Positions 26,634 through 34,651 of a stretch of 64,000 bases of DNA are shown piece after piece. This stretch comes from Methylocystis sp. B8 (GTDB taxonomy: Bacteria > Pseudomonadota > Alphaproteobacteria > Rhizobiales > Beijerinckiaceae), in the NCBI RefSeq assembly GCF_005771425.1, contig NZ_VBTZ01000012.1, positions 26,728 to 90,727 of the forward strand, in the 5' to 3' direction. Under the pieces are notes generated by a model. That model saw only the letters and a list, made by a program, of their open reading frames with translations. It did no database searches and was not told where the DNA came from. How positions within the stretch are numbered: position 1 is the stretch's first letter; each line of letters opens with the position of its first letter. The position numbers and the translations under genes are program-made.

Positions 26634-27307
26634 TGCTTCCTCTCTCGAAGGAAATAGCCGACGCCGCGGATGGTTTCGAGCGACACGGCGGTTCTCGCAG
26701 GATCAAGCTTCTTTCTTAGCCTGGAAACCGCCGTCTCCAACGCGTTACTCGAAAGCTCTTCGCCGAACTCCGACAGGGCATATTCGAGCTTTCGCTTGTT
26801 GACCACGGATCCGATATCCCGCATCAAGATTTCTAGGACGGCGCGTTCACGCGGCGCCAGCGCTAACGCCTCATCGCCGCACATGACAGACCCAGACGCG
26901 ACATCAAAAACCAATCGGCCGGCCTCCAGCACCGGGTCCGCCACGCTGGGGGACCGCCGTAATAGAGCGCGGCAACGGGCGAGAAACTCCCTGTGATTGA
27001 AGGGTTTCACCAGATAATCGTCTGCACCGGCATCCAGCCCTGCGATCCGCTCGTCGATGGCTCCGCGCGCGGTTAAAATGAGTATCGGCGTTTGGTTCTT
27101 CGCCCTGCGCATAGTTCGGATCAGATCGAGTCCATCGCCATCAGGCAATCCAAGGTCTATGAGAAGGAGATCATATTCAGTGGTGGCGATAGCCTCCTCG
27201 GCATCGACCAAGCTTCCCACGGAGTCGACCCGCCAGCCGGCAGCATGAACTGCTTCGGTCAAAAGCTCTCTCAGACGCGTCGCATCTTCGACGAGCAACA
27301 ACCTCAT
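26630..27307 (-). CDS. OmpR/PhoB-family response regulator
   Basis: A 225-residue two-domain regulator. The receiver (1-120) has the acidic pair in LLVEDATR, the phospho-acceptor Asp in LLIDLGLPDGDG, Thr in LILTARG and Lys in YLVKPFNH. The C-terminal winged helix (about 128-222) has ALAPRERAVLEIL and ETIRGVGYFL. It overlaps genes on both sides by four bases (cytochrome b upstream, kinase downstream). The direct repeat at 28196-28213, upstream of the operon, is a plausible target. Confidence 0.92.
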   Translation of the reverse strand: MRLLLVEDATRLRELLTEAVHAAGWRVDSVGSLVDAEEAIATTEYDLLLIDLGLPDGDGLDLIRTMRRAKNQTPILILTARGAIDERIAGLDAGADDYLVKPFNHREFLARCRALLRRSPSVADPVLEAGRLVFDVASGSVMCGDEALALAPRERAVLEILMRDIGSVVNKRKLEYALSEFGEELSSNALETAVSRLRKKLDPARTAVSLETIRGVGYFLRERKQ

Positions 27308-27867
27308 GCGCGCTTGTAGCCCGTGATCATCGAAAGAACCAGATTTTCACGGTGTCTCCAACTCTCAAGCAGCGCGGCGCAGGCGTGAGCGCCGGCGAGA
27401 ATCAGGATCGAATTCGCGATCGCCTCGTGGATGTCCTCCAGAGACTGGCTTCCAAAGAACCCGTCTAGCGTCAACATCCAGCCTGTGACCGAGACGGCGA
27501 CCAGCAAGCCCATGAGCGACAGCATCATAACGGCTCCTGCCGGATTGTGCCCGAGAAACCTTTGCTCCTCCCCGCGAAATCGAGCCGCAACGTAGCGGCT
27601 AAAGTTCGACGGCCGCGGAACGAAATCAGTAAATCGCGCGTGCTTCGACCCTACGACCCCCCAGATCACCCGCACGATCAGAGCTAACGCTACCAGGTAT
27701 CCGACCCAACGGTGCAATCGCCCGCCTTCTTCGAAAACGTAGAGATCAGCAAGACAACCCAGGACAACGGTCCAGTGAAAAAGTCTCACGATGGGATCCC
27801 AGACGAAGACCTTTGTGGGTCGGCGGGCGACGCCGTCCCTCTCCCGATGTAGTTTCGCCAACATCAC
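27304..27867 (-). CDS. cytochrome b561-type membrane protein
   Basis: A 187-residue integral membrane protein with four hydrophobic helices and candidate haem ligands His in RLFHWTV, LHRWVGY, DIHEAI and GAHACAA. This is the di-haem cytochrome b561/b-type family that shuttles electrons across the inner membrane. It overlaps the PepSY gene and the regulator gene by four bases each, so the four proteins are made together. Coupling of a PepSY protein and a cytochrome b to a two-component system suggests redox homeostasis (inference). Confidence 0.85.
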   Translation of the reverse strand: MMLAKLHRERDGVARRPTKVFVWDPIVRLFHWTVVLGCLADLYVFEEGGRLHRWVGYLVALALIVRVIWGVVGSKHARFTDFVPRPSNFSRYVAARFRGEEQRFLGHNPAGAVMMLSLMGLLVAVSVTGWMLTLDGFFGSQSLEDIHEAIANSILILAGAHACAALLESWRHRENLVLSMITGYKRA

Positions 27868-28139
27868 AGGCTCCCAATGTTGGCCTTCACCACGTCGCCG
27901 CTGACAGGATCGAAATAGACTTCCGCCTTCGCGCCGTCTTTGGTGTAGCCGTAGATCTCATAGCATTCGCCAGAGACCCTAAAAGTCTTGATCCGTTCAT
28001 AACCGGCTTCGGCAGCCTTGGACCGCATCGCCGCTTCTGACATCCATTTGTCTTTGGGCTCAGCCGTGCATTTGGGAGCAGCCCGAGCAAGCGCCGGCAT
28101 CAAGAGCGCCGCACAAATCACGAGCGTCGTTGTGCGCAT
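27864..28139 (-). CDS. PepSY domain periplasmic protein
   Basis: A 91-residue protein with a signal peptide (about 1-20, LLMPALARAA) and a PepSY-type domain (MRSKAAEAGYERIKTFRVSG, YEIYGYTKDGAKAEVYFDPVSGDVV). It is the first gene of the operon, with the promoter in the 28140-28233 gap shared with the divergent efflux adaptor. Small PepSY proteins next to cytochrome b and two-component genes are common in alphaproteobacteria. The two cysteines (C24, C58) could form a disulphide. Confidence 0.83.
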   Translation of the reverse strand: MRTTTLVICAALLMPALARAAPKCTAEPKDKWMSEAAMRSKAAEAGYERIKTFRVSGECYEIYGYTKDGAKAEVYFDPVSGDVVKANIGSL

Positions 28140-28195
28140 ATGTATTCTCCTTCATTTTGTCGACCAGCAACGCAATCTAATTTGCTTGATTGGAG

Positions 28196-28213
28196 CTGTC
28201 AGTTCGCTGTCAT
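28196..28213. promoter_or_regulatory. Pho-box-like direct repeat in divergent promoter region
   Basis: CTGTCAG (28196-28202) and CTGTCAT (28207-28213) form an 11-base-period direct repeat, the spacing used by OmpR/PhoB-family dimers. It lies between the PepSY operon and the divergent adaptor gene, so the operon's own regulator is the obvious candidate to bind here. Confidence 0.5.
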
Positions 28214-28233
28214 TATCGTCACAAATTCGCCTT

Positions 28234-29190
28234 TTGCCCGCAACGCCCTTTGAACAAGCGCTCGAAAGCGCCACCCCGGGAAAGCGACGCTGGCGAATTG
28301 CCGCAGCCGCAACTGCCGCCTTCGCATTCATCGCCGGCGCGCTCTATTGGGGTAGCGACTATTATCCTCGCCGCCATACCGCGCTCATGCACCAACGTGC
28401 CTGGAGCAAATTTATCACCGCGGATGTACTCGACGACGCTGTTTCGATCGGCGCCGCGATCGACGGCGTCGTTGATAAGGTTAATTGTGAAATCGGCGCT
28501 ATCGTGAGAATCGATCAAGTGTGTGCGACAATCGACGCGCGCGCTTACCAACTCCTCGCTGAGCGCGCCAAGGCCAATCTCACTACAGCCAATCGCTGGG
28601 TCGAAAAGGCCACGGACCAATTCGCTCGTGCACGGGTGAGCTATGAACGATCCCTGGGCCGTTCGACGGCGGCTCCAGCGATGGAACGAACGCAAAAAGT
28701 CTTCGAACAGCGACAGAGAGAGGTGGTCCAAGCTGAAGTTGCTGCCAATTTAGCGCGAGCAGCGCTCCGCACCGCACAGAGCGATCTTCAGCATACCTCC
28801 ATCCTGGCGCCCATCGATGGGACGATAATCAATCGGACAGTGGAAGTTGGCCAAACGGTTGCCGCCAGGCGAACGGAACCTCTGTTTCGTGTTGTCGCCA
28901 ATCCCAGCGTTGTTAAGATCAATCTCACATTCGATGCGCGAGACGCTAATAAGCTGTACGTGGGGGAAAGTGTTTTGCTCAACCTTGAGTCGGAACAGGA
29001 CAGTGCTTTCCTGGGCGAGGTGACGCAAATTTCGCTCGCAAAAAGGGTCATATCACTTGAAAACTACGACATTGTCATCACCGTTAGGGATCCAAGCGCG
29101 CGGCTCCAGCGGGGCATGTCGGCGATGATTCGAATAGCGCCAGCCGCGTCTCGCCCCGAAAGGTGCTTGGCGGGGAACAACGCACACTAG
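28234..29190 (+). CDS. HlyD/RND-type periplasmic adaptor (membrane fusion protein)
   Basis: A protein of about 318 residues with an N-terminal transmembrane anchor (about 20-42), a lipoyl-like half motif (AAIDGVVDKVNCEIGAIVRIDQVC), a coiled-coil hairpin (about 95-180) and a beta-barrel segment (STILAPIDGTIINRTVEVGQTV to RLQRGMSAMIRI). It would link an inner-membrane pump to an outer-membrane channel. No pump or channel gene is adjacent, so it is an orphan. The frame is open far upstream without an ATG, and the TTG at 28234 is my choice. The 5' end may be degraded. Confidence 0.7.
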   Translation: MPATPFEQALESATPGKRRWRIAAAATAAFAFIAGALYWGSDYYPRRHTALMHQRAWSKFITADVLDDAVSIGAAIDGVVDKVNCEIGAIVRIDQVCATIDARAYQLLAERAKANLTTANRWVEKATDQFARARVSYERSLGRSTAAPAMERTQKVFEQRQREVVQAEVAANLARAALRTAQSDLQHTSILAPIDGTIINRTVEVGQTVAARRTEPLFRVVANPSVVKINLTFDARDANKLYVGESVLLNLESEQDSAFLGEVTQISLAKRVISLENYDIVITVRDPSARLQRGMSAMIRIAPAASRPERCLAGNNAH

Positions 29191-29237
29191 CTGTCTCCGA
29201 ATCTGGCCTCTATACGCTGATCATGCGTTGCCGTGCG

Positions 29238-29438
29238 TCAAGCCTGGTGTTTGGGATTTGGCTCGTGGGCTTTCTCGCGCCGAAAGGCGTCAGCTGCTTC
29301 GTCCCGCCTTGCCTTGTCCGCTTTAGCTGCCGCCTCATCAACGTGAGGCGTGTCGACTTTAGGTTCTACGAGGCCCTTGCGCTTATCTGTCGGAGCATGA
29401 GCCTCACCCTTGGCGTGGGGATGCTTTCTCGTCGCCAT
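29238..29438 (-). CDS. small hydrophilic protein of unknown function
   Basis: A 66-residue, very charged protein (MATRKHPHAKGEAHAP, then AAAKADKARRDEAADAFRRE) without signal peptide or hydrophobic core, probably disordered. It lies antisense to, and just after, the adaptor gene. The composition is like small stress-associated proteins, but no family is recognised, and a chance frame is possible. Confidence 0.4.
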   Translation of the reverse strand: MATRKHPHAKGEAHAPTDKRKGLVEPKVDTPHVDEAAAKADKARRDEAADAFRREKAHEPNPKHQA

Positions 29439-29725
29439 GATCGTGGCCTTTTTGGACTGTTTCGGTAGAAACTAGTTGGTCAGAGTTAGGAGAAAAGCAA
29501 GCGATGCGCAGGATCGGCGAAAGGCAACCTCACACCCGCCGCGCTTGGCGGCGCGGGCCGTTGGTGAGTCTTTGGCGATTCTGACCACGTTGCGACTCGC
29601 TCGCACAAAGGCCGCTCCACGGGCTTCTGTGGCCCGTTTAATGCAGGCCGCCAGACTGACTTCGCGTCAAACAATCGTTGCTGGCAGGAGATAAACTAGT
29701 TCGTTTTCAACACCCAAAAATTTGG

Positions 29726-29751
29726 CCCCGCCGGGTATCGGCTCGGCGGGG
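29726..29751 (+). terminator. strong stem-loop, possible terminator or leader hairpin
   Basis: CCCCGCCG (29726-29733) pairs with CGGCGGGG (29744-29751) around a 10-base loop, followed by TCTCTT. It stands 20 bases before the small gene at 29772 and could end upstream transcription. Confidence 0.5.
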
Positions 29752-29771
29752 TCTCTTCAACGCGAGAGAAC

Positions 29772-29906
29772 ATGACATCTGCCCCTTATTCTCTGCCGCT
29801 GCGCGTGCGCAAGGTCGGCAAATCCTATGTCGTCGCCGACCTAAACGACCGCAAGCCTACCTTCTCGTATAACGCCTGCATCTATCGCTTTCGAGATCGG
29901 CTATGA
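29772..29906 (+). CDS. 44-residue small protein
   Basis: ATG at 29772 to TGA at 29906 encodes a 44-residue protein (MTSAPYSLPLRVRKVGKSYV, later YNACIYRFRDRL). A purine-rich ribosome site (GAGAGAA) precedes it, and its stop overlaps the ATG of the next gene by four bases (ATGA), which supports translation. It has no recognised family, and the function is unknown. Confidence 0.4.
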   Translation: MTSAPYSLPLRVRKVGKSYVVADLNDRKPTFSYNACIYRFRDRL

Positions 29907-30335
29907 TTCGTCGAGTGACAACGCTTTTCGCTGCGGCAGCTGTTCTTTCCGGGGTTTGCAGCGGCTCAGGTAATAAGCGAACCCAATCAAGCGCAGCCGG
30001 TTAGGTCGAAAACGGCAGGCGCAAAGAGGGCCGCTGCTTTACAGGCTCATACCAAAAACGAAACGAAGCCGCAGTCGGCTCCGTGCGCCCGAGGGACATG
30101 GAAAGACGATCCTGTGTGTTTCGGGACGGGCGACGAAGACGCCTTGCCGCTACCGTCGGCGCGCTCTGTCGAGCACAACAACCCTTCGCCGGAAGCAACG
30201 ATTAAGCCCACGGCCAACATCAATCCGCGCCAGACTGCGCCTGGTCCTTATCAAGCTGGCGTCGTTTACCAGTCAAATGGCAATGCGGTAACATCCAATT
30301 ATGGCGGCGGTGTAAGCATTCAACTTCCGTTTTAG
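29903..30335 (+). pseudogene. exported protein gene with frameshift after the signal peptide
   Basis: The frame opens with a signal peptide (MIRRVTTLFAAAAVLSG), then runs into a stop at about 30002. After one extra G in the GGGG run near 29952, a second frame continues without interruption as FAAAQVISEPNQAQPVRSKT through CFGTGDEDALPLPS to GVSIQLPF at 30335. Removing one base would give an exported protein of about 143 residues. The mature part is Pro/Asn/Gln-rich and carries a short Cys pair. The family is unknown. Confidence 0.6.
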
Positions 30336-30538
30336 AGCTGTCATTTTAGAGACCGTCACGTCGCAGGCTTCGCCTGTTCATCTGCGGTCGGGGCGGCGAT
30401 CAGAAAATGCGAGCCTCACGCAGTTCAATAGATGAATACGTGATCTGCGTGTTCTCGCGCGCCCGCCATGGCCATGGACATCCATCGCTTCGCGTAAAAA
30501 AGCGCAGCGTGCAGCCAGGCGTGCGATATGCTCCCGCC

Positions 30539-31213
30539 ATGTGCGGCCGCTTGACCCAACATCTCTATTGGGAAGAACTTCAGCGCCTCGCCGATCTGAT
30601 CGGCCAGCGGCGCAATCTACAACCGCAATGCAACATCGCTCCCACGACGCAGATCGAGGTTATTCGGGCTGGCCTACAAGGCAAAGAGCTTGTCCTCATG
30701 CGCTGGGGGCTTGTGCCGCTTTGGTGGAAGAAGCCATAGAAGGAGCTGTCGGCGACGTTTAATGCGCGCGGCGAGACGGTCGCCGAAAAGCCGATATTCC
30801 GCTCGGCCTTTAAGACTCGCCGCTGCATTATTCCAGCCTCTGGCTTCTACGAGTGGGCCGGTGCGCCGGGCGCGAAGACGCCGCATTACTTCTCGGCACC
30901 GGATGGCTGGCCGCTCGCTCTGGCCGGGCTATGGGAGCGAGCGAGCGAGCCAGAAAGCGGCGACCCGATCGACTCCGCAACCATCATCGTCGGCTCCACG
31001 AATCAGTGGATGCGCCGCTTTCACGATCGGATGCCGGTCATTCTCGACTGGCGAAATGTGCCCGGTTGGATGGTAGGCAACGAACCTAGCCCGTTGTTGC
31101 GGGCCCCGCCGGAGGATGCACTTCGGGAATGGATTGTCTCGCCACGCGTCAACAATCCGGCATGGCTGACGCCGACCCGACCCGTCGCTGATCAAGCCTC
31201 AACGACTTTGTGA
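30539..31213 (+). pseudogene. yedK: SOS response-associated peptidase (YedK/HMCES) with one amber codon
   Basis: The frame starts MCGRLTQHLYWEEL with the catalytic Cys2 that crosslinks abasic DNA. It keeps the Asn in FNARGET, the Glu in SGFYEW and the His in RFHDRMPVIL, all needed by the HMCES/YedK family to shield abasic sites. A single TAG at 30737-30739 (after WWKKP) interrupts an otherwise continuous 224-codon frame, where relatives usually have Leu. The gene is therefore either recently inactivated or miscalled at one base. Two degraded copies of the same gene lie at 37369 and 40917. Confidence 0.8.
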
Positions 31214-31313
31214 CTCGGAGTCAGCTTAGCGCCAAAAACAGTCACCGATCCCTTCGAATGCACCGTCCGGTGACGAACGTGATCAGTAAACTTCAATTTA
31301 CGCCCATCGAAAC

Positions 31314-31369
31314 AGCGCACCTCGTTCGGGACGAGGGGGTCGGAAGTTCGAATCTTCTCACTCCGACCA
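31314..31369 (+). other. 3' fragment of a tRNA-Pro(CGG) gene
   Basis: The 56 bases contain a full anticodon arm (CCTCG-TTCGGGA-CGAGG, anticodon CGG), the variable loop, a T arm with TTCGAAT, the acceptor 3' strand CACTCCG and CCA. The acceptor 5' strand and D arm are missing. Such 3' ends mark attachment sites left by elements that integrate into tRNA genes. It cannot give a working tRNA. Confidence 0.75.
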
Positions 31370-31663
31370 TTCATCCGACTTTATCGCACAATATCATATA
31401 CTTGACGGACAGAATTCGCGCGACGTCTTACAATTGAGCGGCGCTTGATACGAATGTGAAGGGATATTCGCATGCGCTCAGCTGGCGGAAATTGGACAAT
31501 CAGAGGCGGGCGTGTGATGGTCCCCGCCTGCACGCCCACGTGACCCTCCCGTCACTCCCCTACAGGGGCCAGCACACTACTCATGATCTTTTTGCCGGAC
31601 GCGACGCACTCGCGCGCCGCATCGATATTATTCTCCAACCAACGAAAGGGTTACGAAAGCGAA

Positions 31664-32002
31664 ATGACCGAGCTGAAGAAGGAAACTAACCAGCCCGCGC
31701 CCGCCGATCTGATCGAAAACCAAGACCCCGACCGCCAACACATCAGCAATCAAAGACAAAGTGGCAATTCGAAGCCATTGCTCACGTCGGTTCCTATTCA
31801 GTTCATGCAGATTCAGAATGGAAAGTGCCGCTGGCCAATTGGCGATCCGCACCATTTCGACTCGTTGCGGTTCTGCGGATGCGCATGCGCACCAGAAGCC
31901 ATTTATTGCGATACACACAAGAATATGGCATTTGCGCCGAACCAGGCTAGGACATTCATTCCAGGAAGAGCCGTTCCACTGCCGGCGACCAAAGTTTCCT
32001 AA
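31664..32002 (+). CDS. GcrA-like C-terminal domain protein
   Basis: A 112-residue protein whose C-terminal half carries the GcrA-type motif CRWPIGDP followed by RFCGCACAPEAIYCDTHKN. This is the sigma-interacting end of GcrA, the alphaproteobacterial cell-cycle regulator that stimulates promoters with methylated GANTC sites. The N-terminal DNA-binding helix-turn-helix of true GcrA is absent, and residues 1-60 are hydrophilic and unlike it. It may be a sigma-binding paralogue or a decayed gene. The ATG at 31664 is chosen because it follows an AAAGGG-type ribosome site. Confidence 0.55.
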   Translation: MTELKKETNQPAPADLIENQDPDRQHISNQRQSGNSKPLLTSVPIQFMQIQNGKCRWPIGDPHHFDSLRFCGCACAPEAIYCDTHKNMAFAPNQARTFIPGRAVPLPATKVS

Positions 32003-32084
32003 TGAAAACCGGTCTTCTGCTTAGTGCGCAGGTCGAGAATTTCGATAGGTCGACTCGTCCTGCGCGCCATTCGATGACGAGCAG

Positions 32085-32303
32085 CTAGGCCTTCCTGACG
32101 AACTCCGTACGCAGCACGAGCCCTTTCACTTTCTCAACACGGCAATCGATTTCGGCCGGATCATCCGTGAGTTGGATATTTTTGATCAAGGTCCCGCGTT
32201 TTAAGACGACGGATGAGCCCTTAACCTTCAGGTCCTTTATCAAGATCACGGAATCGCCGTCCTTGAGTTCTGCGCCATTGCTGTCTTTCACAACTACCGT
32301 CAT
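32085..32303 (-). CDS. PhnA-type (YjdM C-terminal) domain protein
   Basis: A 72-residue protein matching the C-terminal domain of the PhnA/YjdM family: VVVKDSNGAELKDGDSVILI, then LKVKGSSVVLKRGT and a DDPAEIDCRVEKVKGLVLRTEFV ending. Full-length members also have an N-terminal zinc ribbon, missing here, although stand-alone versions exist. Despite the name, a role in phosphonate use is not established for this family. It is monocistronic. Confidence 0.75.
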   Translation of the reverse strand: MTVVVKDSNGAELKDGDSVILIKDLKVKGSSVVLKRGTLIKNIQLTDDPAEIDCRVEKVKGLVLRTEFVRKA

Positions 32304-32541
32304 CAGGCGCTCCGCGCGTTCCATAGCTGACAATGCGTATCGTTATATTCGCCGAGTAGCCCGTTTGCATATCCCGGGCTGTAATTCGCTCATTCCGAGA
32401 CCAATTGGCCATCCGCTTCGGGGCTTCGCCCGGTCTTGCCGACGCCTTTGATGCGCTTCGCCGCTCTCCAATTGATTTGCAGCCTAGAGCACATTCGATC
32501 GCGCTGCACGCTCCCGCCCATTCTTTGCGGCTCCCTCTTTC

Positions 32542-32574
32542 GACCCGGATCGATAGAATGATCCGGGTCTTTTT
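32542..32574 (+). terminator. rho-independent terminator (plus strand)
   Basis: GACCCGGATC (32542-32551) pairs perfectly with GATCCGGGTC (32560-32569), followed by TTTTT. No recognisable plus-strand gene ends just before it, so it may be a relic of a lost gene. Confidence 0.85.
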
Positions 32575-32611
32575 GTGAATACGTGCCGGCCCAATCCATC
32601 ACTCCGCACAA

Positions 32612-32639
32612 CAAAAAAAGCCCGGCGCGCAGCCGGGCT
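32612..32639 (-). terminator. rho-independent terminator (minus strand)
   Basis: Read on the minus strand, AGCCCGGC and GCCGGGCT form an 8-base stem with a five-base loop and a run of seven T. It faces the previous terminator. The region 32640-32902 upstream of it has no recognised gene, only a TATGCTCCC stretch like that preceding the yedK copies. Confidence 0.8.
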
Positions 32640-32902
32640 GGAGGCGTCCCCGTCGCTTCGTTTTTGCCATCTGATATGCTCCCAAGGTGCAGCGCCCCTC
32701 TCCCCCCGACGATCGCTGATCTTCGTGCCGAGCGCGTCCAAGCCGCACGCGTTTAGTGCTTGAACCGCGCCTGCCAGCATTATGGAGTTCTGGCCTTCGA
32801 AGCGATCGGAGCGGCGCCGGGCTGGTTGAGTCTCACGTCAGCATCGTCGCGCCGACGCCGTACAAAATCGCAAACTGGGCTCCATAGGGAACGATACGCG
32901 GA

Positions 32903-33859
32903 TCAACCCGATAGGGTAAAGACGTCCGAACGAATGTTCTTGAGGCTCGCGCCGCGCATGAACAATTCGCGCTTCAAGCGCTTCACAAGATTTTCCCCGC
33001 CGCAGAGAAAAATCGCGGCGTCGGCAATGTTTCGCTCCGCTTCGAGCGCTGTCGCGGCAACGTCGCCGCCATGCGGAGCCGACGGGTCGAATGCGCAGGG
33101 GCGATAGTTGAAGTTGTCGCGCGCGTCGGAAAGCGCCCGCAATTCGTCAGAAAGATACAAGCCTTTGCGGCTGCGGGCGCCGTGATAAAGCCGGATCGGC
33201 CCACGATGGCCTTTGTGAAGCGCGTCGCGCAGCACGCCATAGATCGGTGCGAGACCCGTGCCTGCGCCGATGAGCAGCATCGGCTGATCCACATTCACGC
33301 CCTCGTAAAAACACGAGCCCGAAGGTCCTGCGACATGCACCTTATCGCCGGGTTGCAGGGTTTCCGCCAAGTGACGGCTCATTCGCCCGTCCTGATGGAG
33401 TCGAATGTGCATCTCAAGGAAGGGATCTTCCTCCGGGTGGCTTGCGAGCGAATAATGGCGCCTGAGGTCTTCCCCGGCGCTGAGCTCGATAAATTGTCCG
33501 GGCCGATAGGCGAATCCGTCAGCCTCCACCCGCAGCCTGATGATATCCTCGCTCAACGGATCAATCGCTCGAACGATTGCTTCAAGACTCGCGTTGAGAT
33601 CGTCGGGGCGCAGGATTGTCAGGGGTGTCGTGGGCCGGCAAATGCAGGGCAGAAAATAGCCCATCGCCCTTTGCGCGTCGGCGAGGCCGGACTGTGATTC
33701 CGGCGGCGGCGCGCCGTCAATCGCCCGATGCATGCAGCTCTGACAATTGCCGGCGCGGCAGGAATGCGGCGCGTCTATGCCCGCGCGCAGCAATGCTTCG
33801 AGAACGGTTTCGCCCGGTCGGATATCGACCGGACGATCCTCATATCTAAGCAGACTCAC
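32903..33859 (-). CDS. 2Fe-2S/FAD/NAD(P)H reductase paired with truncated haemoglobin
   Basis: A 318-residue electron-transfer protein. A plant-type 2Fe-2S ferredoxin domain comes first (Cys34, 39, 42 and 72 in CRAGNCQSC and LPCIC), then an FAD domain (RHYSLASHP, Arg-x-Tyr-Ser) and an NAD(P)H domain (LLIGAGTGLAPIYG, FLCGGENLVK). This is the layout of methane monooxygenase component C and phenol/benzoate reductases. It starts at a GTG overlapping the stop of the truncated haemoglobin gene (GTGA), so its likely job is to re-reduce that haemoglobin. Together they would do what flavohaemoglobin does in one chain, oxidising NO to nitrate (inference). Confidence 0.85.
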   Translation of the reverse strand: MSLLRYEDRPVDIRPGETVLEALLRAGIDAPHSCRAGNCQSCMHRAIDGAPPPESQSGLADAQRAMGYFLPCICRPTTPLTILRPDDLNASLEAIVRAIDPLSEDIIRLRVEADGFAYRPGQFIELSAGEDLRRHYSLASHPEEDPFLEMHIRLHQDGRMSRHLAETLQPGDKVHVAGPSGSCFYEGVNVDQPMLLIGAGTGLAPIYGVLRDALHKGHRGPIRLYHGARSRKGLYLSDELRALSDARDNFNYRPCAFDPSAPHGGDVAATALEAERNIADAAIFLCGGENLVKRLKRELFMRGASLKNIRSDVFTLSG

Positions 33860-34221
33860 TTATTAAGCACGTCATTGCGCACGGAATTGGCGATCGCCGC
33901 CACTTCCTTCACTTCCTTTTCACCGACGCCGAGGTCGCGTAATGTGTAATTCAGATTTTCAATCACCGCGTCGACATGGGAATCGTTCAGCCCCTGCGCG
34001 ACAAGACGCTTATGCGCATTGCGCATATCAGCGCCGGTATAGTTATTGGGGCCGCCAAACGCCATGGTCAAAAACGATTTTTGCTTGGCGATTTGCTGAT
34101 CCATGTCCACGCCGTCGAAGAATCGCGCAATACGCCCATCGGCAAGCACCTTGCGGTAAAAGAGTTCGACAGCGGCATTGACGGCGGCTTCACCCCCTAG
34201 ACGTTCATAGAGATTTGACAT
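33856..34221 (-). CDS. group I truncated haemoglobin
   Basis: A 121-residue 2-on-2 haemoglobin with the family start YERLGGEAAVNAAVE, the B10 Tyr (Y22 in LFYRKVL), the GGP turn (AFGGPNNYTG) and the proximal His70 (RNAHKRL). Group I members bind O2 tightly and dioxygenate NO. It is the first gene of a two-gene operon with a reductase. A GTAAGTT-N17-CTAAG promoter element lies 42-70 bases upstream and matches one upstream of the nearby sigma factor gene. Confidence 0.9.
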   Translation of the reverse strand: MSNLYERLGGEAAVNAAVELFYRKVLADGRIARFFDGVDMDQQIAKQKSFLTMAFGGPNNYTGADMRNAHKRLVAQGLNDSHVDAVIENLNYTLRDLGVGEKEVKEVAAIANSVRNDVLNK

Positions 34222-34262
34222 GCGCTCTCCCTCTCCATCCGGGATCCAGTCGCCGGATGATC

Positions 34263-34291
34263 CTTAGAGGCGCGGCGGCGAGCGAACTTAC
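34263..34291 (-). promoter_or_regulatory. ECF-type promoter motif upstream of the haemoglobin operon
   Basis: Minus strand GTAAGTT (complement of 34285-34291), a 17-base gap, and CTAAG (complement of 34263-34267). The same boxes and gap occur upstream of the sigma factor gene at 35407-35435 (there CTTAG), which marks them as a likely target of that sigma factor. Confidence 0.6.
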
Positions 34292-34394
34292 CCTTCAAGA
34301 AAAATTTTTTGGAGTTTGTTCAATGGCATGGACGGGCCGCAGGCAGCCAGAAATCGTTAGATGCAATCATTGGCTACGGTCTTACTTCGGATGC

Positions 34395-34628
34395 TCATTT
34401 TTTTTCCGCGCGTAATAGCCCCAGCAGTCCAAGGTAGACCTCTTCGCATTCAGGGCACTGGTGCATGTGATGGCGCACCTCCGGCATAAGGGCGGCCGCA
34501 TCCACACCATTGGCTTCGAGTTCCGCGTAGCGCGGCAGTTCGTTGAAATAGTCGCTGCAAGACATCTCCTCACCGCTCTTTGCGGCAAAGACCGTATCGA
34601 TCAAGCGTGTGAAGGCTTCCCGTTTCAT
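34395..34628 (-). CDS. zinc-finger anti-sigma factor
   Basis: A 77-residue protein with the zf-HC2 pattern His54-x3-Cys58-x2-Cys61 (HHMHQCPEC) plus Cys24, typical of small zinc-binding anti-sigma factors or anti-sigma-like regulators. It has no membrane segment, so it acts in the cytoplasm. It follows the sigma gene by 23 bases on the same strand, the usual sigma/anti-sigma order. Cysteine-zinc chemistry would suit sensing of NO or oxidants (inference). Confidence 0.75.
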   Translation of the reverse strand: MKREAFTRLIDTVFAAKSGEEMSCSDYFNELPRYAELEANGVDAAALMPEVRHHMHQCPECEEVYLGLLGLLRAEKK

Positions 34629-34651
34629 TTCCTACGATCCATCAAGATCAA

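Noticed and set aside
31192..31374. Minus-strand frame reading GRSEKIRTSDPLVPNEVR
   Set aside because: This is the antisense of the tRNA-Pro fragment, a well-known false protein call.
32484..32780. Minus-strand 98-codon frame across 32484-32780
   Set aside because: It runs through two terminator hairpins and has no family features.
32903..33859. Assignment as methane monooxygenase component C (mmoC)
   Set aside because: The domain layout is the same, but no other mmo gene is near and the gene is coupled to a truncated haemoglobin.
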